A stretch of 64,000 nt of DNA from Megaustenia siamemsis (GCA_032433765.1 JAVIAB010000160.1:36022780-36086779), one strand, 5' to 3'. Counted from the stretch's first letter, positions 44,688 through 56,243 are shown. The notes: generated by a model from the letters alone, not told the origin. Made by a program: numbers and translations.

Positions 44688-45616
44688 GTAGCAAATGTGA
44701 GCAGTAAACTAATAATAACACACACACAATGTAGCAACTGTGAGCAGTAAACTAATAATAACCCACACACACAATGTAGCAATTGTGAGCAGTAAACTAA
44801 TAATAACCCAAACACACACAAAATGTATCAATTGTGAGCAGTAAACTAATAATAACCCACACACACAATGTAGCAACTGTGAGCAGTAAACTAATAATAA
44901 CACACACACACACACAATGTAGCAATTGTGAGCAGTAAACTAATAATAACACACACACACACACAATGTAGCAATTGTGAGCAGTAAACTAATAATAACC
45001 CACACACACAATGTAGCAACTGTGAGCAGTAAACTAATAATAACCCACACACACACAAAATGTATCAATTGTGAGCAGTAAACTAATAACAACCCACACA
45101 CACACAATGTAGCAACTGTGAGCAGTAAACTAATAATAACCCACACACACAATGTAGCAACTGTGAGCAGTAAACTAATAATAACACACACACAATGTTG
45201 CATTTGTGAGCAGTAAACTAATAATAACCGACACACACACACAATGTAGCAACTGTGAGCAGTAAACTAATAATAACTGACACACACACACAATGTAGCA
45301 ACTGTGAGCAGTAAACTAATAATAACCCACACACACAATGTAGCAACTGTGAGCAATAAACTAATAACCACACACTCACACACACAATGTAGCAACTGTG
45401 AGCAGTAAACTAATAATAACCGACACACACACACAATGTAGCAACTGTGAGCAGTAAACTAATAATTACACACACAATGTAGCAACTGTGAGCAGTAAAC
45501 TAATAATAACCGACACACAATGTAGCAACTGTGAGCAGTAAACTAATAATAACCGACACACACAATGTAGCAACTGTGAGCAGTAAACTAATAATCACAC
45601 ACACACACACATACAC
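43768..45616 (-). repeat. giant minisatellite, left (reversed) arm
   Basis: About 43 units of (AC)nAATGTAGCAACTG then TGAGCAGTAAACTAATAATA and ACC on the plus strand, the reverse complement of the unit at 46.7-52.0 kb. The (AC) run varies from about 4 to 23 dinucleotides, while the 34 bp remainder is well conserved. Units here keep a longer CA run than the right arm. Confidence 0.96.
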
Positions 45617-45765
45617 AATGTCTCTGTTTACTTTCAATCCTAGCTGTTGTGATCTCTCATCAAGTAAGCTCATTTTATTTTGCATCAGTTTATGATTGAA
45701 CGATAAGAGAGCTATGTCATCATCAAGGTCTAAGTTAGCAAGTTGCTTGGTCAGTGACCCCTGGA
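45617..45765 (-). mobile_element. RTE-like LINE fragment (YADD region)
   Basis: Minus strand: GSLTKQLANLDLDDDIALLS then FNHKLMQNKMSLLDERSQQL and GLKVNRD. This is the reverse transcriptase active-site region (LxDLDFADDIALLSH in relatives; here the A of ADD is D). It ends exactly where the minisatellite begins. The fragment matches the same RTE-like group as the one at 51995. Confidence 0.78.
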
Positions 45766-46014
45766 ATTAATTTCTATGTACTGCATAGTAGATACTTCTG
45801 TTTAATTTATATTTTAATACGTTCAATTTATTATTAGCTGTGAAGTCATTTTTTACAAAGTCTGGTCACTTTTTCCCTGAGAGAGAATATAAATCGTTTT
45901 CTATAAAACGTGATCATGTTATTTATTTAAGTAAATATAAGTGCGGCTTTTACCTAGGGATTGTCCATTCTGTTATTGGTCGTGACAAGGGTTAATCTGT
46001 AGTTTATTTATTTC

Positions 46015-46560
46015 ATTCATAAGCAGCAGAAATAGACTGAATATCCTACAAAGCTTGTCAATGGACAGCTATTACCACTATTGTCCAACAAGGAAATAAC
46101 TCTACATGCAAAACTAGCACTCAACAATACAATCTTCATCCCAACATCGTGCTACCAATACCAGTGTTGGACCCTAGATGCAAGAACAACAAGAAAATTA
46201 CCTCTACTGAGATTAAATGTGTTAGACGAATGACAGGAACCAGCCTTAGAGATAAGATCAGAAGTGAAGAACTGAGGGAAAAAGCTAGGAATAACCACGC
46301 CATAGAATACATAAAAAAACTACAGATACAATTATTTTGACCTCGTGACAAGGCAGAAAGATCAAAACTACATAACGAGCCTTCAATAAACATCGCAATA
46401 ACACCAGACCAAAGGGTCGACCACGAAAAAAAATGGATTGAAGGTGTATTAGAAGCACTACGAAACATAACAGCAGCAGTGCAAACAGAAGAGAAAAAGA
46501 CCGCAATATTATATCTCCTCGACGCTGAAAGGCAGATGAGGAAGGAAAGAAGAAAACGAT
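46015..46560 (+). mobile_element. LINE A 3' end in the array spacer
   Basis: The plus strand matches LINE A at 41.6-41.8 and 42.9-43.1 kb (AACAAGGAAATAACTCTACA, ATCGTGCTACCAATACCAG), including MTGTSLRDKIRSEELREKAR and the (GA)-rich tail at 46540-46556. It is 5'-truncated and lies between the two arms of the inverted minisatellite. Confidence 0.82.
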
Positions 46561-46735
46561 TTCTCGATGGAAATGAAGGTAAATTTATATAACTGTGTTG
46601 AGTTTGACAAGAATATAGATCAGTTTCTACAATTTATTAATTTGATTCTGGATGTAAATGTCAGTTTCCATCTCGCATTAATTTGATTATTGGACGAGAA
46701 CACTTCTCCGTTTATAAAGATTGTTTTGTTTTCTG

Positions 46736-49700
46736 CTCACATTTGCTACATTGCGTGTGGGTTATTATTAGTTTGCTGCTCACAGTTGCTACATTGTGTG
46801 TGGGTTATTATTAGTTTGCTGCTCATAGTTGCTACATTGTGTGTGGGTTATTATTAGTTTGCTGCTCACAGTTGCTACATTGTGTGTGGGTTATTAGTTT
46901 GCTGCTCATAGTTGCTACATTGCGTGTGGGTTATTATTAGTTTGCTGCTCACAGTTGCTACATTGTGTGTGGGTTATTATTAGTTTGCTGCTCACAGTTG
47001 CTACATTGTGTGTGGGTTACTATTAGTTTGCTGCTCATTGTTGCTACATTGTGTGTGGGTTATTATTAGTTTGCTGCTCACAGTTGCTACATTGTGTGTG
47101 GGTTATTATTAGTTTACTGCTCACAGTTGCTACATTGTGTGTGGGTTATTATTAGTTTGCTGCTCACAGTTGCTACATTGTGTGTGGGTTATTATTAATT
47201 TGCTGCTCACAGTTGCTACATTGTGTTTTGGTTATTATTAGTTTGCTGCTCACAGTTTCTACATTGTGTGTGGGTTATTATTAATTTGCTGCTCACAGTT
47301 GCTACATTGTGTGTGGGTTATTATTAGTTTGCTGCTCATAGTTGCTACATTGTGTGTGGGTTATTATTAGTTTACTGCTCACAGTTGCTACATTGTGTGT
47401 GGGTTATTATTAGTTTGCTGCTCACAGTTGCTACATTGTGTGTGGGTTATTATTAGTTTGCTGCTCATAGTTGCTACATTGTGTGTGGGTTATTATTAAG
47501 TTGCTGCTCACAGTTGCTACATTGTGTGTGGGTTATTATTAGTTTGCTGCTCACAGTTGCTACATTGTGTGTGGGTTATTATTAGTTTGCTGCTCATAGT
47601 TGCTACATTGTGTGTGGGTTATTATTAGTTTACTGCTCACAGTTGCTACATTGTGTGTGGGTTATTATTAGTTTGCTGCTCACAGTTGCTACATTGTGTT
47701 TTGGTTATTATTGGTTTGCTGCTCACAGTTGCTACATTGTGTGTGGGTTATTATTAATTTGCTGCTCACAGTTGCTACATTGTGTGTGGGTTATTATTAG
47801 TTTGCTGCTCATAGTTGCTACATTGTGTGTGGGTTATTATTAGTTTACTGCTCACAGTTGCAACATTGTGTGTGGTTTATTATTAGTTTACTGCTCACAG
47901 TTGCTACATTGTGTTGGGTTATTATTAGTTTGCTGCTCATAGTTGCTACATTGTGTGTGGGTTATTATTAGGTTGCTGCTCACAGTTGCTACATTGTGTG
48001 TGGGTTATTATTAGTTTGCTGCTCACAGTTGCTACATTGTGTGTGGGTTATTATTAGTTTGCTGCTCATAGTTGCTACATTGTGTGTAAGTTATTATTAG
48101 TTTGCTGCTCACAGATGCTACATTGTGTGTGGGTTATTATTAGTTTGCTGCTCACAGTTGCTACATTGTTTGTTGGTTATTATTAGTTTGCTGCTCACAG
48201 TTGCTACATTGTGTGTGGGTTATTATTAGTTTGCTGCTCACAGTTGCTACATTGTGTGTGGGTTACTATTATTTTGCTGCTCATTATTGCTACATTGTGT
48301 GTGGGTTATTATTAGTTTGCTGCTCACAGTTGCTAAATTGTGTGTGGGTTATTATTAGTTTGCTGCTCACAGTTGCTACATTGTGTGTGGGTTATTATTA
48401 GTTTGCTGCTCACAGTTGCTTAATTGTGTGTGGGTTATTATTAGTTTGCTGCTCATTGTTGCTACATTGTGTGTGGGTTATTATTAATTTGCTGCTCACA
48501 GTTGCTACATTATGTGTGGGTTATTATTAGTTTGCTGCTCACAGTTGCTACATTGTGTGTGGGTTATTATTAATTTGCTGCTCACAGTTGCTACATTGTG
48601 TGTGGGTTATTATTAGTTTGCTGCTCATAGTTGCTACATTGTGTGTGGGTTATTATTAGTTTACTGCTCACAGTTGCTATATTGTGTGTGGGTTATTATT
48701 AGTTTGCTGCTCACAGTTGCTACATTGTGTTTGGGTTATTATTAGTTTGCTGCTCATAGTTGCTACATTGTGTGTGGGTTATTATTAGGTTGCTGCTCAC
48801 AGTTGCTACATTGTGTGTGGGTTATTATTAGTTTGCTGCTCACAGTTGCTACTTTGTGTGTGGGTTATTATTAGTTTGCTGCTCACAGTTGCTACATTGT
48901 GTGTGGGTTATTATTAGTTTGCTGCTCACAGTTGCTACATTGTGTGTGGGTTATTATTAGTTTACTGCTCACAGTTGCTACATTGTGTGTGGGTTATTAT
49001 TAGTTTGCTGCTCACAGTTGCTACATTGTGTTTTGGTTATTATTAGTTTGCTGCTCACAGTTGCTACATTGTGTGTGGGTTATTATTAATTTGCTGCTCA
49101 CAGTTGCTACATAGTGTGTTGGTTATTATTAGTTTGCTGCTCATAGTTGCTATATTGTGTGTGGGTTATTATTAGTTTACTGCTCACAGTTGCTACATTG
49201 TGTGTGGTTTATTATTAGTTTGCTGCTCACAGTTGCTACATTGTGTTTGGGTTATTATTAGTTTGCTGCTCATAGTTGCTACATTGTGTGTGGGTTATTA
49301 TTAGGTTTGCTGCTCACAGTTGCTACATTGTGTGTGGGTTATTATTAGTTTGCTGCTCACAGTTGCTACATTATGTGTGGGTTATTATTAGTTTGCTGCT
49401 CATAGTTGCTACATTGTGTGTGGGTTATTATTAGTTTGCTGCTCACAGATGCTACATTGTGTGTGGGTTATTATTAGTTTGCTGCTCACAGTTGCTACAT
49501 TGTTTGTTGGTTATTATTAGTTTGCTGCTCATAGTTGCTACATTGTGTGTGGGTTATTATTAGTTTGCTGCTCACAGTTGCTACATTGTGTGTGGGTTAC
49601 TATTAGTTTGCTGCTCATTATTGCTACATTGTGTGTGGGTTATTATTAGTTTGCTGCTCACAGTTGCTAAATTGTGTGTGGGTTATTATTAGTTTGCTGC

Positions 49701-51973
49701 TCACAGTTGCTACATTGTGTGTGGGTTATTATTAGTTTGCTGCTCACAGTTGCTTAATTGTGTGTGGGTTATTATTAGTTTGCTGCTCACAGTTGCTACA
49801 TTGTGTGTGGGTTATTATTAGTTTGCTGCTCATTGTTGCTACATTGTGTGTGGGTTATTATTAGTTTGCTGCTCACAGTTGCTACATTGTGTGTGGGTTA
49901 TTATTATTTGCTGCTCACAGTTGCTACATTGTGTGTGGGTTATTATTAGTTTGCTGCTCATAGTTGCTACATTGTGTGTGGGTTATTATTAGTTTACTGC
50001 TCACAGTTGCTATATTGTGTGTGGGTTATTATTAGTTTGCTGCTCACAGTTGCTACATTGTGTTTGGGTTATTATTAGTTTGCTGCTCATAGTTGCTACA
50101 TTGTGTGTGGGTTATTATTAGTTGCTGCTCACAGTTGCTACATTGTGTGTGGGTTATTATTAGTTTGCTGCTCACAGTTGCTACTTTGTGTGTGGGTTAT
50201 TATTAGTTGCTGCTCACAGTTGCTACATTGTGTGTGGGTTATTATTAGTTTGCTGCTCACAATTGCTATATTGTTGTGGGTTATTATTAGTTTGCTGCTC
50301 ACAGTTGCTACATTGTGTGTGGGTTATTATTAGTCTGCTGCTCATAGTTGCTACATTGTGTGTGGGTTATTATTAGTTTGCTGCTCACAGTTGCTACATT
50401 GTGTGTGGGTTACTATTAGTTTGCTGCTCATTGTTGCTACATTGTGTGTGGGTTATTATTTGTTTGCTGCTCACAGTTGCTACATTGTGTTTTGGTTATT
50501 ATTAGTTTGCTGCTCACAGTTGCTACATTGTGTGTGGGTTATTATTAATTTGCTGCTCACAGTTGCTACATAGTGTGTGGGTTATTATTAGTTTGCTGCT
50601 CATAGTTGCTATATTGTGTGTGGGTTATTATTAGTTTACTGCTCACAGTTGCTACATTGTGTGTGGTTTATTATTAGTTTGCTGCTCACAGTTGCTACAT
50701 TGTGTTTGGGTTATTATTAGTTTGCTGCTCATAGTTGCTACATTGTGTGTGGGTTATTATTAGGTTGCTGCTCACAGTTGCTACATTGTGTGTGGGTTAT
50801 TATTAGTTTGCTGCTCACAGTTGCTACATTATGTGTGGGTTATTATTAGTTTGCTGCTCATAGTTGCTACATTGTGTGTGGGTTATTATTAGTTTGCTGC
50901 TCACAGATGCTACATTGTGTGTGGGTTATTATTAGTTTGCTGCTCACAGTTGCTACATTGTTTGTTGGTTATTATTAGTTTGCTGCTCATAGTTGCTACA
51001 TTGTGTGTGGGTTATTATTAGTTTGCTGCTCACAGTTGCTACATTGTGTGTGGGTTACTATTAGTTTGCTGCTCATTATTGCTACATTGTGTGTGGGTTA
51101 TTATTAGTTTGCTGCTCACAGTTGCTAAATTGTGTGTGGGTTATTATTAGTTTGCTGCTCACAGTTGCTACATTGTGTGTGGGTTATTATTAGTTTGCTG
51201 CTCACAGTTGCTTAATTGTGTGTGGGTTATTATTAGTTTGCTGCTCATAGTTGCTACATTGTGTGTGGGTTACTATTAGTTTGCTGCTCATTGTTGCTAC
51301 ATTGTGTGTGGGTTATTATTAGTTTGCTGCTCACAGTTGCTACATTGTGTGTGGGTTATTATTAATTTGCTGCTCACAGTTGCTACATTGTGTGTGGGTT
51401 ATTATTAGTTTGCTGCTCATAGTTGCTACATTGTGTGTGGGTTATTATTAGTTTACTGCTCACAGTTGCTATATTGTGTGTGGGTTATTATTAGTTTGCT
51501 GCTCACAGTTGCTACATTGTGTTTGGGTTATTATTAGTTTGCTGCTCATAGTTGCTACATTGTGTGTGGGTTATTATTAGGTTGCTGCTCACAGTTGCTA
51601 CATTGTGTGTGGGTTATTATTAGTTTGCTGCTCACAGTTGCTACTTTGTGTGTGGGTTATTATTAGTTTGCTGCTCACAGTTGCTACATTGTGTGTGGGT
51701 TATTATTAGTTTGCTGCTCACAGTTGCTATATTGTGTGTGGGTTATTATTAGTTTGCTGCTCACAGTTGCTACATTGTGTGTGGGTTATTATTAGTCTGC
51801 TGCTCATAGTTGCTACATTGTGTGTGGGTTATTATTAGTTTGCTGCTCACAGTTGCTACATTGTGTGTGGGTTACTATTAGTTTGCTGCTCATTGTTGCT
51901 ACATTGTGTGTGGGTTATTATTTGTTTGCTGCTCACAGTTGCTACATTGTGTGTGGGTTATTATTAGTTTGAA
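46736..51973 (+). repeat. giant minisatellite, right (forward) arm with higher-order repeats
   Basis: About 122 units of 43 bp: TTGCTACATTGTGTGTGGGT then TATTATTAGTTTGCTGCTCA and CAG. Rare variants recur with fixed spacing: cacagatgctac at 48111, 49445 and 50903, and tcattattgctac at 48281, 49615 and 51073. Both give offsets of 1334 and 1458 bp, so blocks of about 31 and 34 units were duplicated in turn. Short frames (VIISLLLTVATLCVGYY) are by-products. Confidence 0.97.
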
Positions 51974-51994
51974 TATCTATCTGAAATATATCTG

Positions 51995-52590
51995 AAAAGT
52001 AAAATATAGACAATATAGGAGGAACAAAGACTGATTTCAAAATAGGGATACAAAAAGCAAGAGGTGGCTTCTTTACACTCGGAACAAATAGAAATCCAAG
52101 GAAATTAGGTTAAATACAAAAAATGTTTGACTCCAGTGTTAAGTCAGTCCTATTATATATCTATGAAACTTGTAGAACAATTAAAATGACAATCATGAAG
52201 ATACAGACTTTCATTAATGGATGCTTCCTCAGAATAAAAGGATGGAAATGGCAGGACAAAATCACTAACATAGAATTATGGAAAAGTACCAGTCAAATAC
52301 CAGTGGAGAAAGAGATACAACGAAACGATGACGCTGGATAGGCCACACACATTGCTGAAGTTAACTAAAAGTACGACTCACCGGGCCCGTTTTTGGGAAT
52401 TCCCAGAGGAAAAGATAAACAGGAAGACCAAAATATTCTTGTAGAGGACAGGTGGAAGCAGAGATGAAGATGGCGGGGAAAATATGGAATGATATAAAAT
52501 TAATAGCAAGAAACAGACGACTTTGAAAGATTTTGTTGAAAACCTATTCTTCACATGGAGTTGAAAGAAAGAACAAGATACAGTATACAC
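51995..52590 (+). mobile_element. RTE-like LINE 3' part
   Basis: Plus strand: TDFKIGIQKARGGFFTLGTN, then after a frameshift FDSSVKSVLLYIYETCRTIK, MTIMKIQTFINGCFLRIKGW and ELWKSTSQIPVEKEIQR. This is the C-terminal region of the RTE-like group, whose endonuclease relatives are often labelled craniofacial development protein 2-like. It continues, broken, to about 52590. It begins directly at the end of the minisatellite. Confidence 0.82.
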
Positions 52591-53027
52591 TCATGACTCC
52601 TGAAATAAAAAAAAAATTAAAGTAATTTCAATATATAGAATAGCCTTTTCCTGGTTTTCTGTAAATCAATCTTGAACAATCAATAAAGAAATAAGAAGAT
52701 TAGATTACTGAATGCTTCCATGATGTGGATCAGATATGCCTCATCGCCCCGAACAACTTCAAAATGGACGAGCGTTTGTTGAAAGCTGCTTTGTCACTGC
52801 AGAGGAATCTGAGAGCTTTAGGAATAAGCGTCACAGAAAATAAGAAAGCATTTTTTTTTGTGTAGAAATTTATAACAATTCTAGAATATGATAATTTTTT
52901 TAGTAATTTGTAAGAAATATAGAAAACGAGATGTAATATTTTGTATAATATCATGACAGCATGTGAGGATAAGAAATAAAGAAGGGAATGAACGAAGTGG
53001 AAAGGCTTCTTAAGGTATATGTAAAGT
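52591..53027. other. no gene seen
   Basis: AT-rich sequence; a CGTCCATTTTGAAG complement and short frames only. Confidence 0.4.
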
Positions 53028-53330
53028 ACGAGACTTGAACCGGCGTCTTAGCACGCAGGTTTTCACCCATATGTGCTCGGCAGCCTATCCAGAAGTGTTC
53101 GGAGACTTCTGGATAGTTTCACTTCAACCATCGAATCTCAGAATGCGAGACGGCATTCCTCACCTTCCCAGAGTACTACCCTGGTACTAATTTCTGCCAG
53201 GAGCTGGGCTAACGGCGGGGGTATTTCTTTTACCAATCAGGAGTACAACTCACAGCGGGAATCGAACGCGGGTTGTCCGAACGTCTGGAACACATTCGGA
53301 TGGTTTCCATAACTAGGCTACCGGGCCCCA
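53028..53330 (-). mobile_element. SINE B copy
   Basis: Plus strand GTAAAGTACGAGACTTGAAC to the reversed head AACTAGGCTACCGGGCCCC. The hairpin arms CCAGAAGT and ACTTCTGG are perfect at about 53089-53115. The box B complement GGGAATCGAACGCG is close to consensus. This copy lacks the GTCGACC core (GGGCTAACGGCGGGGG instead). Confidence 0.88.
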
Positions 53331-53574
53331 GAGAGTGAACAACTTACATTAACGACGAAACAATTCTCCTTGTTTACTATCACATTTTGGCATATGTGCA
53401 AGACACGGAGAGACGGGGATTGTTGGTTGCAGTTATAAGTGTCCCAATAACCCACCAACGCCCCCCCCCCCTCTCTACTGATAACGAGTGATTTAATAAC
53501 ATTTCAAAGTGTACAAGCCATAGGAAATAATTTGTTTTTAAGAAAATCAAATACAGTGTGATAAGTATTATATA

Positions 53575-53939
53575 TTCATTCCTTTGAAATGTGGATCTAT
53601 AGAAGAATAGGTAGAATTGGACGGAAAGAAAAGAAAACAAACGATGAAATTTTTAAACAACGAAAATGAAAATAGAACTACTAAACACAATTAGAACAAG
53701 ACAAATGAAATTTTTGGAGCATGTTAAAAGACACAACAGCATAATAAAAGTAATATTGGAAAGGGAAAATACAAGGTAGAAGAGTCAGAGGCAGACCAAG
53801 AGCAAGACTAACTTGGACGAGTAACATCAAAGAAGAACAAGTCAGCCTATGACAATCGGCACCATCAAAGCAAGAGACAGAGTGGAATGGCGCTCCATGG
53901 TAGCCACCCTTGTATGCGGAGACGACACATAATGATGAT
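53575..53939 (+). mobile_element. LINE C 3' end
   Basis: The plus strand in broken frames reads FEMWIYRRIGRIGRKEKKTN-like, QMKFLEHVKRHNSIIKVILE-like and RVEWRSMVATLVCGDDT, then a short ATGATGATG tail. It pairs in inverted orientation with the copy at 54157. Confidence 0.78.
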
Positions 53940-53944
53940 GTATT

Positions 53945-54135
53945 ATAGCTCCTGCCTTAGTGGCTGGTGAACTGTTCTACTAAAGACAGGAGATCGGGTT
54001 GCATTCAATAGGATAGCCTTTACGTGATGCCGCAGGTATCAGCCAGGAAATGTGTCGTCGGTCGTTGCAAAATATTACCAGCATGTATAGCATCACATTC
54101 CCAATGAGCTTTCAAGCTAGAAGAAAGATATTATA
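53945..54135 (+). mobile_element. SINE E candidate
   Basis: AGCTCCTGCCTTAGTGGCTG then GTGAACTGTTCTACTAAAGA, with ATCGGGTTGCATTC in box B position, is tRNA-like in spacing. Only this copy is in the window, so the call rests on the two boxes. It sits between two inverted LINE C copies. Confidence 0.35.
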
Positions 54136-54156
54136 AAACATTATAGGGCGATGAAA

Positions 54157-54545
54157 TCATCATCATTGAGTGCCGTCTCCCCATCGAAGATTGCCTACCA
54201 TGGAGCGTCATTCCACTCTGTCTCTTGCTTTGATGGTGCAGATTGTCATAAGTTGACTTGTCCATCTTTTGATTTTACTCGTCCATGTTAGTCTTGGTCT
54301 TCCTCTGCCTCTTTTACCTTGCATTTTCCCTTCCAATATTGCTTTTATTAGGCTGTTGTGTCTTTTAACATGCCCCAAAAATTTCATTTGTCCTGTTCTA
54401 ATTGTGTTCAGTAGTTCTCTTTTTCCTTTTTAGTTGTTTTAAAACGTCATCGTTTGTTTTCTTTTCCATCGACCCAATTCTACCTATTCTTCTATAAATC
54501 CACATTTGAAAGGCCTCAATTTTCTGTTGTTTTCTTGTCTGAAGC
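54157..54545 (-). mobile_element. LINE C 3' end, reversed
   Basis: The plus strand starts CATCATCATTGAGTGCCGTC (reversed tail and GTQ-stop) and continues through CTACCATGGAGCGTCATTCC, the complement of VEWRSMVA, and TTTAACATGCCCCAAAAATT. It is a mirror image of the 53575 copy, tail to tail. Confidence 0.82.
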
Positions 54546-54785
54546 GATGAATTAAATCGGTCTTTATTTTTAATTTAAGAAATTACAGCTTTCTTTCATT
54601 CACTTTTTCTTTTCTTCCCTCGTTCCTTTCCTCTTTCCTTAATTTCTTTCTATTTTCCTCTCTCTGTCTGCCTCACTTCAATCACTTTTTCGACCCGCCT
54701 CACTGGCAAAAATGGAGTTTTATTGACAGAGAGAGTTCGGCGCGGAAAGACCAAAAAAAAAAAAAATGTTAATAGAAATCTAGTA

Positions 54786-55640
54786 CAATCATCATCATAA
54801 GGTGCCATTCCGGTTGCTGTATGCGATTATCTCTCTCCACATCTTTCGGTCCTCAAGGCATGTCATAATTTCAATTTGTGATCTTTTATTATGTCATTTA
54901 GATAAGCCATTCAATATATTTTTTTCTTGGTTTTCCTCTCTGCTCTTCTTCCCATTCATTCTGCGCGTTGTTATTGTGTTCTCAATGCCTTCTTTTCGCA
55001 TGACATGCCCAATAAATGTTGATTTTCTCTTCCTTATAATTTTGATGACACTTGTGGCTTCTCCAACTCGTTTTAAACATTCTTCATTTGTAATTTTTTA
55101 CTATCAAATGGAATTTGTATCATTCTTCTGATAAACTGCATCTAAGTACCTTCTAATCTTCCCTACGTTGTCTTGCTTATCTCCATGACTCACTTCCATA
55201 TAGTAGAACTGGTGCTCAATAACACTTTAAGGCAGGGCCGTCTTTACACCATTGTGGGCCCCTGGGCATAGAAATAGTGTTAAGCCCCTGGGCAAAGAAA
55301 GAGTGCTCCCCCCTCCCCCGCAGGAATAAAAAATAAATGGTTGATAATATTAAAAATTATGTATTATTTATTTTATTGTCACTATACTAATTTCAACAAA
55401 ATTGTTGTTAAAACATGCTGTACAGCTGCAACTATAATCAACATTAAACATGAAAAACAGAGAAAAGAATTTTATACGGGTTTTCCGAAACCCTACAACA
55501 TATTCGCATGGGGCCCCTATGATCGTGGGCCCCCTGCAAATGCCCAAGGGGCCTATGGGTTAAGACGGCCTTGCTTTAAGGCACTTTTTCTAAAATTAAT
55601 TCACAATGATTCGTTACATCGGATGTTTTTCATTCTAAAG
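54786..55640 (-). mobile_element. LINE D 3' end interrupted by a MITE
   Basis: Minus strand: the frame contains STFIGHVMRKEGIENTITTR, ITLRMNGKKSREENQEKNIL-like sequence and RMWREIIAYSNRNGTL, with the TGA stop opening the tail (CATCATCATAAGG at 54788). It is split at 55233-55573 by a hAT-type MITE, and LINE-like sequence resumes for a short stretch after it. Confidence 0.65.
55233..55573. mobile_element. hAT-type MITE with 8 bp target duplication
   Basis: A 341 bp element with ends CAGGGCCGTCTTTACACC and, on the other strand, CAAGGCCGTCTTAACCC, flanked by a perfect CTTTAAGG duplication (55225-55232 and 55574-55581). An 8 bp duplication and CA(G/A)GGCCG termini fit the hAT superfamily. Further GGGGCCC-rich inverted sequence extends inward. 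No transposase frame is present, so it depends on an enzyme encoded elsewhere. Confidence 0.88.
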
Positions 55641-55814
55641 AATTATGTCTTGAAAGAAGGAATGTAATAAAGAACAAGACATGGCGATAACGGAACTGTT
55701 TGGTTTGTTTATAACAAAGTGCCTTCTTTGGCATTGAATTATATTGAGTATATGTTAGCATTGTTCAGGCAAGACTGAGTTGTTTCTCTTTTAAAATTAA
55801 TATAAACAATGAGT

Positions 55815-56243
55815 AACCTTCTCAATATTCCTGTATGGTGCAGAAACATGGACATTAAACCAGAAAACAGAACAGAAAATTGAGGCCTTTGAAATGTGGA
55901 TTTATGGAAGAATAGGTAGAATTTGATGGAAAGAAAAGAAAACAAACGAGGAAGTTTAAAAACAACTAAAAATGAAGAAAGAACTACTAAACACAATTAG
56001 AGCAAGACAAATGAAATTTTATGGCCATGTTAAAAGACACAACAGTGGAATAAAAGTAATATTAGAAGGGAAAATACAAGGTAAAAGAGGCAGAGGCAGA
56101 CCAAGACTAACATGGACGAGTAACATCAAAAGATGGACAAGTCAGTCTATGGCAAACTGCACTATCAAGGCGAGAGACAGAGTGGAATGGCGCTCCATGG
56201 TAGCCAACCTACGATGCGGAGACGGCACTCAATGATGATGATG
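55815..56243 (+). mobile_element. LINE C 3' end, best preserved
   Basis: KIEAFEMWIYGRIGRI-type start, then MKKELLNTIRARQMKFYGHV, KRHNSGIKVILEGKIQGKRG, RGRPRLTWTSNIKRWTSQSM, ANCTIKARDRVEWRSMVANL and RCGDGTQ, with TGA as the first unit of the (TGA)n tail at 56233. The last 87 codons are intact. Confidence 0.87.

Noticed and set aside
43768..51973. Small hydrophobic peptides (VIISLLLTVATLC) as membrane proteins
   Set aside because: They are translations of the (GT)n-containing minisatellite on either strand.
55341..55667. 108-codon plus-strand ORF
   Set aside because: It lies mostly inside the hAT-type MITE and crosses its end into LINE sequence; not a gene.
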